Below, piece by piece: positions 1 to 8,395 of a DNA stretch of 32,160 nt. The position numbers and the translations under genes are program-made. Below the pieces are notes generated by a model. It worked only from the letters and a program-made list of their open reading frames with translations. It made no database searches and had not been told where the DNA came from. Source of the stretch: Cytophagaceae bacterium. Its GTDB lineage: Bacteria; Bacteroidota; Bacteroidia; Cytophagales; Flexibacteraceae. Where the stretch lies: assembly GCA_027490155.1 (NCBI GenBank), contig JAIXYP010000044.1, forward strand, positions 1 to 32,160. The letters are read 5' to 3'. Within the stretch, counting starts at the first letter, position 1. The number at the start of each line of letters is the position of its first letter.

Positions 1-600
1 GGCAATGGGTTTGATGCAATTTTTGAGGCGTACAAGGTCAACAATGCGAATGGGTTGAACTTTAGCTTTATCAATCAACAAGATCAGTTGGCTGTCCTAG
101 CTGACAACTACCCAACAACCACAACCACCTATCCATTAACGCTATCTGTCCCACAAGCTGGCACCTATACCATTAGCTTCGAGGGTCTAGCTAGCCTCAG
201 CAATCCACAATGGTCGCTCTACTTGCTGGATAGCCAAACAGGTATCAGCACGCTGGTATCGGATGTCGCAACCTACAGCTTCACAGCTGCTCAAGGTGCC
301 AAAAATGGTCGCTTTAGCCTTGTGGTTAACCCAGCTGGTGTGACAAGCCTTGCTACATCTATCAGCAACAAGGTCTTTTTGTCGCCTAACCCAGCCAGCA
401 ACAAGGTAATGCTCCAAGTCGCTACAGCCATCAGCCAAGCCACTACAATCCGCATTTCCAACGCCATCGGCCAAGTGGTCCTAACCGCCACTTTGCCTGC
501 CAACACCTCCGAGCTCAGCCTAGACCTATCTGCCCTAGCCAATGGTGTCTATATGGTACAGGCAGAAGGGTTTGCTGTGACCAAGTTGGTGAAGGAGTAA
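1..600 (+). CDS. T9SS C-terminal sorting domain protein, 3' end only
   Basis: The reading frame is open from base 1, so the gene begins outside the window; 199 codons and a TAA stop are visible. The last 80 or so residues form a T9SS type A sorting domain: an SPNPASNKV motif, then short beta strands, an NGVY turn and a C-terminal TKLVKE. Such domains direct a protein through the Bacteroidota type IX secretion system across the outer membrane, after which they are cleaved. The upstream 100 residues are Ser/Thr/Ala-rich beta-type sequence, including a YTISFEGLA segment, consistent with the end of an extracellular beta-sandwich module. The catalytic or binding part is not visible, so the cargo's function cannot be named. 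A clear terminator follows directly. Confidence 0.85.
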   Translation, partial: GNGFDAIFEAYKVNNANGLNFSFINQQDQLAVLADNYPTTTTTYPLTLSVPQAGTYTISFEGLASLSNPQWSLYLLDSQTGISTLVSDVATYSFTAAQGAKNGRFSLVVNPAGVTSLATSISNKVFLSPNPASNKVMLQVATAISQATTIRISNAIGQVVLTATLPANTSELSLDLSALANGVYMVQAEGFAVTKLVKE

Positions 601-623
601 CTTTGATCTGATCTTACCATTAA

Positions 624-657
624 AGCCTCGATGTCATAACAACATCGGGGCTTTTTT
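624..657 (+). terminator. Rho-independent terminator after the T9SS gene
   Basis: An 11-bp stem (624-634 with 642-652, one T-G pair) closes a 7-nt loop and is followed by a run of six T. It starts 24 bases after the stop codon at 600. Confidence 0.85.
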
Positions 658-701
658 GCATCGAATCCCAAACATCTAACGTCAATCGATTAAATAGATA
701 C

Positions 702-1169
702 CTACCCCCAATACCCCTTATAAACGCTTCCCCGCATCTGCATTTGGCCTAGGAAACCCAGGTAGTTGACCATAGTTATCAGCCAATTGCCGCCGGCTAG
801 GGTGATGTCCTCGCAAATGGTGGTGGTGGTAGGGCTGCTGGCAATCAGGTGGTGTTTGTGGCGGAAATAGGTCATGCCGAGGGGTAGGATGGTGCCTTCA
901 TCCACAAACCAGCAGGCCTCGGGGCCCACTACTTGTTCGGTTACGATGCTTTGCCAATGGCTGGTCCAGAGGCCGAATTGTAGGTCCAGCTCTACCTTGG
1001 CGCCCACCGTTGTGCCACCAAAGGTCTTGAGCTTAGCAGCTGGAAAAGGGGGCGATAGGGCCTTGAATAGATCTTCAGGGTGCTTGGCAAAGGTGTTCCA
1101 GACACGGGCGAGGGGGGCATTGACCTCATGGCGGACGATGAAGTGGCGTGCATTTGTGGGGGCTGTCAT
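702..1169 (-). CDS. SRPBCC-fold (START-like) protein
   Basis: A 155-residue cytoplasmic protein with no signal peptide or membrane segment. The N-terminus (HFIVRHEVNAPLARVWNTFAKHPEDLFKAL) has the pattern of SRPBCC / polyketide-cyclase-like ligand-binding proteins: a first beta strand, then a helix that starts with the P-x-x-x-V-W motif. Several strands follow (GAKVELDLQFG, HWQSIVTEQ, WFVDEGTILPLGMTYFRHKHHL) and a long C-terminal helix with NYLGFLGQMQMRGSVYKGYW. The length fits a single domain. The family binds hydrophobic ligands in a cavity, but the ligand cannot be read from the sequence. The gene lies alone on the minus strand and converges on the T9SS gene. The fold is fairly secure, the function unknown. 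Confidence 0.65.
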   Translation of the reverse strand: MTAPTNARHFIVRHEVNAPLARVWNTFAKHPEDLFKALSPPFPAAKLKTFGGTTVGAKVELDLQFGLWTSHWQSIVTEQVVGPEACWFVDEGTILPLGMTYFRHKHHLIASSPTTTTICEDITLAGGNWLITMVNYLGFLGQMQMRGSVYKGYWG

Positions 1170-1419
1170 CAGTTATGGGGTATCAAAAATGTGTTATTCG
1201 GTCGCGGTAATGCTAATAGGCTATCTGGACAACCTCCTAGGGGCTGATTTGTTCGGTCGTTGCCAGATATCAGTGGTGGCATCTGGCGGTGCCTAGCGTA
1301 TTGACCCTAGCCAGGCGTTATATTACGTCCTGCTTTTGCTGACCTTTGCCGTGTTGCCAAATCTGATCCATATCCGCTTGTTGCTATGCAGACAGTCCGC
1401 TGGGCTGGGGGCTGGTGGT

Positions 1420-3228
1420 ATGTGGCTGCGGATCGGCCTATTTAGGGCGTTCCTGACCATGCTAGTTGTGTTTGGGGCCTGCTCTGGGTTATTGGCACAG
1501 CGACTAGGTGATCGTCCTAGTTGGGTGATTAGCCCTGTTATGGCTGGTCCCGCTGCCGAGGTAGGCAATCCTAAGGCGGCTATTGCTGCACTAATCCCGA
1601 TGGTCGGGGTAGGGGATAGCACCATGCGGCAGGAGACACTAAAGCGGCAACAGACGGAGCTTTGGGCGAAGGGCTACCTCGAGGCGCAGGCAGGGACTTA
1701 TCGGGGCAGCCATGATACCATCTACCAGAGTTGGCATCTGGGCCCAGGGTATCAATGGGCGAGGCTAGGGGCTGGCAACGTGCCACAATCTTGGCTGGCA
1801 GAGATCGGGGTGATCCCGACGAGGCTGATGGGTGAGCGCATCAAACCGAGCGAGATTGTGTCGATTCAGCGGCGGCTGGTGGAGCATGCGGATCATCAGG
1901 GTTACCCCTTTGCTACGCTGTCGTTGGACTCTTTGCGGCAGGTGCAGGATGTGGGCAAACCTAGTCCTGATATCGCCTTGGCTGCGAATTTGCGGCTCAT
2001 TACAGGCCCACTGATCAGGTATGATACGATGCAGATTGCGGGTGACCTCAAGGTGGAGCTTAGCTGGCTAGAGCGCTATTTGCGGATGGCACCCAATACG
2101 CCATTTAGCAGCCAGCGGGTGTTGCAGGCCAACAATGCCCTATCCCAACTGCCCTGGCTTAGCACCACCCAACCGATTGAGATTCGGTTCAGGAACCGCA
2201 TTGCCCAGCCGACACTTTATGCCAATAACCGAGCCTGTAATCAGGTGGATGGGGTAGTGGGGCTACTACCCAATGAGGTCAATCAGGGCCAATTACTGGT
2301 CACGGGAGAACTACGGTTGCAACTCCATAACCTGTTCAGGACGGGCAAAACGATGATCTTGGACTGGCAGAGCATCAAACCCGAAAGTCAAAGGCTCAAC
2401 ATCAGGTATGACCACCCGGGGCTGTTCGGCACACCGTTCGAGCTGGGTTTGCAGTTTAATCTACTCAAAGAAGATAGCACCTTCCTTAACCGCATGATCA
2501 GGGCACAGCTGCAATACCGCTATCCGAACGGGAGCAAATTGGGCTGTTTTGTTAGCAATACCAGCTCGGATGTGTTGTTAACCAACCCCAGCGAAAGCGG
2601 CGCGACGGGCCTTGCCAGCAGCAGTGTCATCAACTATGGGCTGCTGTATCAGTACCAAAATCTGGATGATGCACTCTATACGCACCGCGGCTGGATGATC
2701 AAGGCGGAGGCAGCAGTGGGGCAGAAGACTATGCGGGCGCCTACCAATGCCATTGCAGCCTGGCGGGACTCGTTGGCGGGGGCGGGTTTGCAGTACAGTG
2801 CCACCTTGCGGGTCGAGCACTTCAGCCCTGTGAGCAAACGCTGGGTTTGGTATAATAGGGCAGCGATGGCCACCTTGGTCAACAATCGGTTGGTGCGGAA
2901 TGAGCTCTACCGCCTTGGTGGACTGCTGAGCCTGCGGGGCTTCAATGAGAACTACTTTTTCAGCAGCCAATATGCCATCCTGACCACAGAGATGCGCTAC
3001 TTTGCCGATGCTACGACTTACTTCTCGCTGTTCCTGGATCAGGGTGTGGTCAGCACGCAGGTCTTGGGCGATTCACCAACGGACTACCCCACGGGCATTG
3101 GCATCGGGACCAATTTTACGACTGGGACAGGGGTTTTTAGCATCAATTATGCGCTGGGTCGTGACAGGTTTAGTATCTTTGATTTGGCCACCAGCAAAAT
3201 CCATATTGGTGTGGCTGCCCGTTTCTGA
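1420..3228 (+). CDS. Omp85/BamA-superfamily outer-membrane barrel protein
   Basis: The ATG at 1420 is chosen because it directly begins a signal peptide (MWLRIGLFRAFLTMLVVFGACSG, then LLAQ); the frame is open to a TTG at 1336. The mature protein of about 575 residues has an N-terminal part with POTRA-like alternation (IKPSEIVSIQRRLVEHADHQGYPFA, and SWLERYLRMAPNTPFSSQRVLQA) and a C-terminal beta-barrel. The barrel carries the LRGF motif at residues 505-508, matching the VRGF/Y loop of Omp85 proteins, and the protein ends in an aromatic residue (VAARF), as beta-signals do. Omp85 proteins insert or translocate proteins at the outer membrane. It is shorter than BamA, with room for only one or two POTRA domains, so it is more likely a TamA-like or accessory member. 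Substrates are unknown. Confidence 0.75.
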   Translation: MWLRIGLFRAFLTMLVVFGACSGLLAQRLGDRPSWVISPVMAGPAAEVGNPKAAIAALIPMVGVGDSTMRQETLKRQQTELWAKGYLEAQAGTYRGSHDTIYQSWHLGPGYQWARLGAGNVPQSWLAEIGVIPTRLMGERIKPSEIVSIQRRLVEHADHQGYPFATLSLDSLRQVQDVGKPSPDIALAANLRLITGPLIRYDTMQIAGDLKVELSWLERYLRMAPNTPFSSQRVLQANNALSQLPWLSTTQPIEIRFRNRIAQPTLYANNRACNQVDGVVGLLPNEVNQGQLLVTGELRLQLHNLFRTGKTMILDWQSIKPESQRLNIRYDHPGLFGTPFELGLQFNLLKEDSTFLNRMIRAQLQYRYPNGSKLGCFVSNTSSDVLLTNPSESGATGLASSSVINYGLLYQYQNLDDALYTHRGWMIKAEAAVGQKTMRAPTNAIAAWRDSLAGAGLQYSATLRVEHFSPVSKRWVWYNRAAMATLVNNRLVRNELYRLGGLLSLRGFNENYFFSSQYAILTTEMRYFADATTYFSLFLDQGVVSTQVLGDSPTDYPTGIGIGTNFTTGTGVFSINYALGRDRFSIFDLATSKIHIGVAARF

Positions 3229-3305
3229 GCATGATTTGGGTCTTAGGGCCTCATGAATGTTGCTTTTTTTGATCGATCCGTCTCAGTCTTGAGTTTAAAT
3301 CGCGT

Positions 3306-4643
3306 ATGTCGAAGCTATTGAACCTGAAATCTGCCATTGTTTTTGTACTAGTCCTGACCCTGTTTGCCGCACAGGTTTCGGTAGCGCAATCTGCCGACCA
3401 GCAAGGAGCAAACAAGGCCACCTCAGCAGCCAAACCGAAGCCAACTGATAAGGGTAAGGCCAACAAACAAGCGCAGAAACGCGAAGGCAAAGCGGCCAAA
3501 AATGAAGGTATCAATCAGGGCATCAACTTTGGTAAGTACGACTTTGAGGGTCTGAAGGCAGAGGCTGCCAAGACCGGCAAATTTATCCTGATCGACTGCT
3601 ATACAACTTGGTGTGGTCCCTGCAAACAGATGTCTCGGACTGTGCTGCGCGACTCTGCCGTTGGGGCATTTTACAATGCAGCTTTTGTCGCCACCGATCT
3701 GGATATGGAGGCTGGCGAAGGCCCTGCAATCGGCACGCAATACAACATCAAAGCCTATCCGACCTATTTATTGCTGGATGCACAGGGGACCCTGTTACAC
3801 CGTGGTGTAGGTGCCATGTCCGTCGAGCGATTCATCAACCTAGGCAAGGCTGCACTAGACCCTGCCAAACGTCTCACCACTTGGCAAGCCCGTTTTTCGG
3901 CTGGCGAAAGGTCGGTTGGTTTCTTTAGTCAGTATGCGGATTTATTGCACGAGTGTGGCCTCCCTGCCAATGCCGAATATCGGTCATTTACCGCTACCAT
4001 CGCCCCCGATAGCCTGAGCAAAAAGCCCTATTGGAAACTCTATGCCAAACTAGGAGACCTGAGCCTTAAGACAGAGCTAGCCTACGTCATCGCCAATCTT
4101 AAGGCACTGAAGCGGATATATGGAGCTAATGCGGTCGAGGCCAAAATCTCGGGGATGTACTGGCAACCGTTGCTTAAAGCTTATCAGGTTGGTGGGCCTA
4201 AAAGTCCCGACTTTCTGAAACTTGACAGTGCATTTCGGAAAACCAAAATCACGAATGCAGACCTGATTGCGGATGGGGTGATCTATAGTGCCGTTGACAT
4301 CGAGGCGGACCCCATGGCCTACCTCAAGGCGGTGGATATGTTCTATAAAAAACAACCCAATCAGCTGGACCCATGGTGGCTAGAGCGTGCCAATGATCTG
4401 ATCCTGAAAACTGACAACAAAGTAGCCCTGACCAAAGCCTATACTTGGGTGGATCGGGCAGTGGAGCACCTGCCTGACCTATTCTTTGCCCAATACCTTA
4501 ATGCGCGGTATCAACTAGCCCTTGGCCGGAAAGCAGCAGCCCAGAAGTCCCTAGTACTAGCGCAAAAGCTGGCCGAACCAGACTCACCCGATGCGGAATT
4601 GGTGCGGGTGTTGGCCTTGCGGGTTAAGCAGGCGAAGAAGTAG
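3306..4643 (+). CDS. Secreted thioredoxin-fold protein
   Basis: A 445-residue protein with a signal peptide (MSKLLNLKSAIVFVLVLTLF, cleavage near VAQ-SA, residue 28), a Lys/Ala-rich linker (about 31-70), then a thioredoxin domain with the redox motif WCGPC at residues 102-106 and the cis-Pro region AYPTYLLLD. This domain resembles the DsbD-gamma / thioredoxin_7 type. The C-terminal 250 residues are helical and TPR-like (DLFFAQYLNARYQLALGRKAAAQKSLV). The likely role is thiol-disulfide exchange in the periplasm, with the helical part as a protein-binding scaffold; the partner is unknown. It begins 77 bases after the Omp85-like gene on the same strand and may be co-transcribed with it, which would fit a role in envelope protein folding. 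That link is inference. Confidence 0.8.
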   Translation: MSKLLNLKSAIVFVLVLTLFAAQVSVAQSADQQGANKATSAAKPKPTDKGKANKQAQKREGKAAKNEGINQGINFGKYDFEGLKAEAAKTGKFILIDCYTTWCGPCKQMSRTVLRDSAVGAFYNAAFVATDLDMEAGEGPAIGTQYNIKAYPTYLLLDAQGTLLHRGVGAMSVERFINLGKAALDPAKRLTTWQARFSAGERSVGFFSQYADLLHECGLPANAEYRSFTATIAPDSLSKKPYWKLYAKLGDLSLKTELAYVIANLKALKRIYGANAVEAKISGMYWQPLLKAYQVGGPKSPDFLKLDSAFRKTKITNADLIADGVIYSAVDIEADPMAYLKAVDMFYKKQPNQLDPWWLERANDLILKTDNKVALTKAYTWVDRAVEHLPDLFFAQYLNARYQLALGRKAAAQKSLVLAQKLAEPDSPDAELVRVLALRVKQAKK

Positions 4644-4656
4644 GAAACTGCAATAC

Positions 4657-5154
4657 TCAGGCAGTTACAGCTCTGTTCGCAACCACGGCTTTCCACCCCG
4701 CCACATCCTTGATGCCCAACATCAGGATATGGCCGTCGGTATGGGTGATGCGGAGGCCATCTTCGCCGCTGACGTTGTAGATCCAGCCTGATTTGCCTCG
4801 TTTGACGCCCCAGCCGCCATAATCGCTTAAGGGGTCATACTTACAGACCTCTAGCTGCTGGATGGACGCCCACGGGATTAGGCGCCAACGTATAAATGGC
4901 ACAAACCGATACCGAATGCCATCGGCTCTGACCTCAACATCTAGCCACATCAACCTTGTGGTAATTAGCATCAGCGTTGGCCCTATTAAAACTGCCAGCA
5001 TCGGCCAGCTAAAGCCATGTTTGCTGTAGTAATCATAGACAAAGGTGCAGGGCAGCACAAAGGTCGTGACCATCAGGATATAGAGCCAAGCTTGGTCAAA
5101 ACGTTGGCGTTCGCGGAATTGAAGTTCTGTGTCAGCAGTAATGGGGTTAGCCAT
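4657..5154 (-). CDS. Membrane protein with bacterial PH-like domain
   Basis: A 165-residue protein with two hydrophobic segments (about residues 22-42 and 50-68) followed by a soluble C-terminal domain. That domain has strands typical of bacterial PH-like domains (WLDVEVRADGIRYRFVPF, WRLIPWASIQQLEV), then a conserved-looking YDPLSDYGGWGVKRG segment and the closing strand GLRITHTDGHILMLGIKD. The pattern matches small uncharacterised Bacteroidota membrane proteins with two helices and a PH-like fold. The function is unknown. It converges with the thioredoxin gene, leaving 13 bases between the stops. Confidence 0.6.
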   Translation of the reverse strand: MANPITADTELQFRERQRFDQAWLYILMVTTFVLPCTFVYDYYSKHGFSWPMLAVLIGPTLMLITTRLMWLDVEVRADGIRYRFVPFIRWRLIPWASIQQLEVCKYDPLSDYGGWGVKRGKSGWIYNVSGEDGLRITHTDGHILMLGIKDVAGWKAVVANRAVTA

Positions 5155-5257
5155 GGCATCGATGGGGCGTCAGTGATGGGGCTGAAGCCGTTGTATTGCT
5201 ACAAAAAATATGCCTAAGTAGCTACCATCAACCACGAATAAAACTAGTATCCAGTAC

Positions 5258-6559
5258 CTACATCAGCACACCAAGAGCGACCTCAAAACAAGCACTGGTG
5301 ATGTCGGTGCGGCTAGGGTGCGATTGATGGACTTTGGTTAGGGCCTCGCGGATGACCTCGCTGGTATCATTGAAGATGGCCTGGTCGGTAATTTCGGCTT
5401 TAGGCTGCATCAGGTAGGCGAAAACCCGTGCCATGCCGCAGTTGGCTACAAAATCTGGTATGACGGACACGTGTGCATCGGCATACTCGCCAATCGGTCC
5501 CATGAAGATCTCGGCATCGGCAAAGGGTACATTGGCACCCGAGCTGATGACCTCTAAGCCCGCCTTGATCATGCGGCTGACTTGGTCTTGTGTTACCAAG
5601 CGACTGGCGGCACCGGGTACAAATATCTCGGCACCCATATCCCAGACCTTCGTCATGGCCTCGTCGAGGGGGATGAGACCATCGGCCACCAAGGTGTTGT
5701 GTTGGCGGTTCAGGAACAGTTGTTTGATGGCTTGGTAGTCTAGGCCCTCAGGTACCAACAAGGCGCCTTGACGATCCAAGATGCCGACAATCTTGACGCC
5801 AAGCTCGGCAAGATAAAGCCCAGCAGCAGCAGCGACATTGCCCCATCCTTGGATGATGGCCCGTTTGCCTGCCAATGGTTGACCGCTAGTAGGGTTTGCG
5901 ACCTGCCCTTGGCCATGCCATAACTGATAGTAATGCGCAACAGACATCGCGACTCCCCAACCAGTGATCAGGTCCGTGACGGTGTATTTGCGGTCTGGCT
6001 CGGGGGTGTAGCGGGCATCTTCAACGACTTTGCTGACACCAGCCCTTAACTGACCTACGATCTTGATTTTGGTCGGTTTGTTGGGTTTCAGGTTGCCGAC
6101 CACGATGCCCTCTTGCGGGTGCCAAAGGCCAAACTCTTCAGTGATCGGGATTACCTCTTCAAAGCCATCGACATTGAGGTCGCCCCCTGTGCCATAATAG
6201 CTTTTGAGCATCGGGTACACAGCCTTAAACCAGCGTTGGAGGACTTCCTTCTTGCGCGGGTCCGACGGGTCAAAGTTGATGCCTGACTTGGCTCCACCGA
6301 TAGCAGGTCCGCAGACGGTAAACTTGACCTCCATTGTTTTGGCAAGGCTCTCGACTTCGCGACGGTCTAGGCCCTTACGCATCCGGGTACCACCACCAGC
6401 GGCACCACCCCGCAGACTATTGATCACGACCCAGCCCTCGGCATCGGTTTCGCTGTCTTTCCACTCGAAGACGATGTGGGGGCGTTTGGCTTCGTATTGG
6501 GCTAATAGGGCCTTGGTGTTGGCCTGCTTGGCAGACTCGTTGCTGAGGTTGGTTGACAT
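5258..6559 (-). CDS. Glu/Leu/Phe/Val dehydrogenase family enzyme
   Basis: A 433-residue cytoplasmic enzyme of the amino-acid dehydrogenase family (oxidative deamination of an L-amino acid to the 2-oxo acid with NAD(P), and the reverse). Visible elements are the substrate-binding segment GGAAGGGTRM (residues 51-60), two lysines in the active-site region (K79 in EVKFTV, K91 in GGAKSGI), the catalytic-Asp motif GTGGDLNVD (D127), and a Rossmann nucleotide-binding motif GWGNVAAAAG near 238-247. The length is typical of glutamate dehydrogenases, but the GGGTRM segment is closer to leucine dehydrogenase (GGTRM), so the substrate is left open. A possible promoter element lies at 6636-6643. The assigned start is the ATG at 6559, just before the family-like N-terminal region. 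Confidence 0.88.
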   Translation of the reverse strand: MSTNLSNESAKQANTKALLAQYEAKRPHIVFEWKDSETDAEGWVVINSLRGGAAGGGTRMRKGLDRREVESLAKTMEVKFTVCGPAIGGAKSGINFDPSDPRKKEVLQRWFKAVYPMLKSYYGTGGDLNVDGFEEVIPITEEFGLWHPQEGIVVGNLKPNKPTKIKIVGQLRAGVSKVVEDARYTPEPDRKYTVTDLITGWGVAMSVAHYYQLWHGQGQVANPTSGQPLAGKRAIIQGWGNVAAAAGLYLAELGVKIVGILDRQGALLVPEGLDYQAIKQLFLNRQHNTLVADGLIPLDEAMTKVWDMGAEIFVPGAASRLVTQDQVSRMIKAGLEVISSGANVPFADAEIFMGPIGEYADAHVSVIPDFVANCGMARVFAYLMQPKAEITDQAIFNDTSEVIREALTKVHQSHPSRTDITSACFEVALGVLM

Positions 6560-6635
6560 CGGGTGGTTGTCGAGAGGGTAATTGCTTTGGTGTAGATCTT
6601 GGTGGTGCTGCCAGACCTAGGGCCCAGCAGCGGTG

Positions 6636-6643
6636 CAAAGGTA
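6636..6643 (-). promoter_or_regulatory. Possible -7 promoter element of the dehydrogenase gene
   Basis: Read on the minus strand this is TACCTTTG, an exact match to the Bacteroidota -7 consensus TAnnTTTG. It would give a 5' leader of about 70 bases. No TTG is present at the usual distance, so support is moderate at best. Confidence 0.35.
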
Positions 6644-6841
6644 AGCCTAGTATAAGATTGGTGGATTGATGGGTGGGGGAAAATGTGGGGGGGGAACACT
6701 TTATAGACCCCAACTGTGGTGATGGGCCTGAATAAAAAGCCGTTTTCATGAGGTCTTCGACACTAAGTATGGTCTATACTAGCTTATGGATACATTGGCC
6801 GGTTTCTCAGATGGAATTACGAAATCCTTTACATTTGAAGT

Positions 6842-7921
6842 ATGATACTCTCGGAACTATATAACTTCTTACCCATAGTGCTCGGCTTAAGTTTCTCTCT
6901 AGGTTGGGACAATGAGACAAAGCCAAGCGTGACCTTTAGAGGACATACCAAGGGATTATTGTCGGCAGTATTCTCGCCAGATGGCAGCAGGGTTTTGACT
7001 AGCTCTTATGACAACACGGCACGACTTTGGGATCTGAAGGGCAATACAATCGCAATTCTAAAAGGACATTCAAACTATATCAGGACTGCTATTTTTTCAC
7101 CTGATGGCAAACACATTCTAACTGCTTCTGATGATCATACGGCACGTCTCTGGGACCTCAAAGGCAAACCGATTACCCTTTTTAAAGGTCATAAAGATTT
7201 GGTGACATCTGCTGTTTTTTCCCGCCAAGGTGATAAGGTACTGACTGCCTCATGGGATAAGACTGCTTGCCTCTGGGACCTGAAAGGTAATAAACTAACG
7301 ACATATTCTGGTCATGACGAGGGGGTCTTATCGGTTGCATTTTCGCCTGATGGCAACAAGGTCTTGACAGGATCTGGCGATAATTCCGCCCGGTATTGGG
7401 ATCTTAATGGCAAAAACCTAGCTGTTTTCACAGGACATAAAAAGAGGATTAATTCTGCGGTTTTTTCGCCACAAGAACATAACATATTGACTTCATCCTT
7501 TGACAAGACCGCGCGTCATTGGGATCTTGAAGGAAATTGTTTATTGACTTTTGAGGGCCACGAAGGAAATGTGCGTTCCGCCATTTTTTCCCCAGATGGC
7601 ACTAAAGTTTTGACAAACTCTTGGGACGAAGAGGCCTACCTCTGGGATCTAACCGGCAATAAAGTGGCCTATCTAGACCGCCATGGTGATTTTGTGAATT
7701 CTGCAAACTTTTCTGCTGATGGCAGCATTATTCTGACTGCATCACGTGACCTTTCGGCTCGCCTTTGGGACCTGGAAGGGACAATGATTGCCATATTTAC
7801 CGGGCATGAAGATAATGTAACTTCAGGGGTAATATCCCCAGATGGCAGTAAGGTTCTGACGGCATCAATGGATAAAACAGCTCGTCTATGGGAAATACCT
7901 ATTGAATATCGACCTAAATAA
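6842..7921 (+). CDS. WD40 repeat protein (eight repeats)
   Basis: A 359-residue protein made almost entirely of eight consecutive WD40 repeats of 41 residues each (residues 31-358). Each repeat has the GH...FSPDG...VLT.S.D.TARLWDL pattern and is strongly similar to the next. Eight repeats would form one closed beta-propeller, a protein-binding platform with no catalytic activity of its own. The first 22 residues (MILSELYNFLPIVLGLSFSL) are hydrophobic and could be a signal or anchor, but lack the usual positive charges. No effector domain (kinase, protease, TIR) is fused to it. The gene is AT-richer than its neighbours and stands alone between a divergent dehydrogenase gene and a gene-poor gap, which suggests accessory DNA. 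A TACATTTG sequence at 6830-6837 is too close to the ATG to be its promoter unless translation starts further in. Confidence 0.9.
   Translation: MILSELYNFLPIVLGLSFSLGWDNETKPSVTFRGHTKGLLSAVFSPDGSRVLTSSYDNTARLWDLKGNTIAILKGHSNYIRTAIFSPDGKHILTASDDHTARLWDLKGKPITLFKGHKDLVTSAVFSRQGDKVLTASWDKTACLWDLKGNKLTTYSGHDEGVLSVAFSPDGNKVLTGSGDNSARYWDLNGKNLAVFTGHKKRINSAVFSPQEHNILTSSFDKTARHWDLEGNCLLTFEGHEGNVRSAIFSPDGTKVLTNSWDEEAYLWDLTGNKVAYLDRHGDFVNSANFSADGSIILTASRDLSARLWDLEGTMIAIFTGHEDNVTSGVISPDGSKVLTASMDKTARLWEIPIEYRPK
6932..7915 (+). repeat. Eight tandem 123-bp WD40-coding repeats
   Basis: The DNA repeats with a period of 123 bases for eight units inside the WD40 gene. Units keep the WDL-core codons and a TCGCCAGATGG-like block (FSPDG) but differ elsewhere, so the array is old enough to have diverged. 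Confidence 0.85.
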
Positions 7922-8000
7922 TTGCAACAGAATAGGGGTTTTTTTGTCTGAACTAGGATTAAACGGTTTGCAAGGATTAAATGGATTAGTGTATTCACTC

Positions 8001-8027
8001 CCAAAAAAAGAAGGCAGTCTGCCTTCT
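8001..8027 (-). terminator. Hairpin with T-run on the minus strand
   Basis: A 19-base perfect inverted repeat (8009-8027, arms AGAAGGCAG / CTGCCTTCT) is preceded on the plus strand by seven A. On the minus strand it reads as a GC-containing hairpin followed by seven T, the form of an intrinsic terminator. No minus-strand gene is evident to its right, so it may stop antisense transcription or be a relic. Confidence 0.4.
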
Positions 8028-8053
8028 GATGGGGATGAACAAACCCAACTTGA

Positions 8054-8245
8054 AATTTCAGCATCTTAGGCCATGACCTTGTCCTTGACTTTGCCGATAC
8101 CCTTATCGCTAATACTCCCTTACACATCACCTATTTGACAAGCAACTCCTTTATCGTCAAGCGGTTTGCCGTCCCGACTGACACCCTAGACAATGTCCTC
8201 GAAATTCGGTTTGTGCGTACGGCCTTGAATGGGGGCGGGAACTAA
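8054..8245 (+). pseudogene. Start-less open frame, possible gene remnant
   Basis: Between a TGA at 8051 and a TAA at 8243 a 63-codon frame stays open. It encodes protein-like sequence (HDLVLDFADTLIANTPLHI, then ITYLTSNSFIVKRFAVP, then LDNVLEIRFVRTALNGGGN) but contains no usable start codon. An ATG at 8035 in another frame opens 13 codons (MNKPNLKFQHLRP) that would join this frame after a single-base shift near 8055. The strand-like LDNVLEIRFV end resembles the end of a beta-sandwich domain of the malectin type, but this is only an impression. It could be the remnant of a frameshifted or truncated gene, or chance. The rest of the gap 7922-8395 shows nothing else beyond the hairpin at 8001-8027. 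Confidence 0.25.
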
Positions 8246-8395
8246 GGTGCGGGTTGTTGTAGGCATAGGATCAAGTCGGGTAGTTGTGCCTAGGTGGTTT
8301 CGGGCGTAATATTGTGCTGACGATCGGGTAGGTGATTGGGCGGTAAGCTCGGCACCTAGGTCGTTGGCAGATCCCGAATTCCCCATCTACTGACT

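Noticed and set aside
6830-6837. TACATTTG before the WD40 gene as its promoter
   Set aside because: It is an exact -7 match, but transcription would begin at or after the ATG and no TTG lies at the proper distance.
6786-6845. A 19-codon frame whose stop overlaps the WD40 start (ATGA)
   Set aside because: It is too short to support, has no ribosome-binding or composition evidence, and such overlaps occur by chance.
7669-8130. A 153-codon minus-strand frame
   Set aside because: It runs antisense to the WD40 repeats and through the terminator-like hairpin; the translation has no domain.
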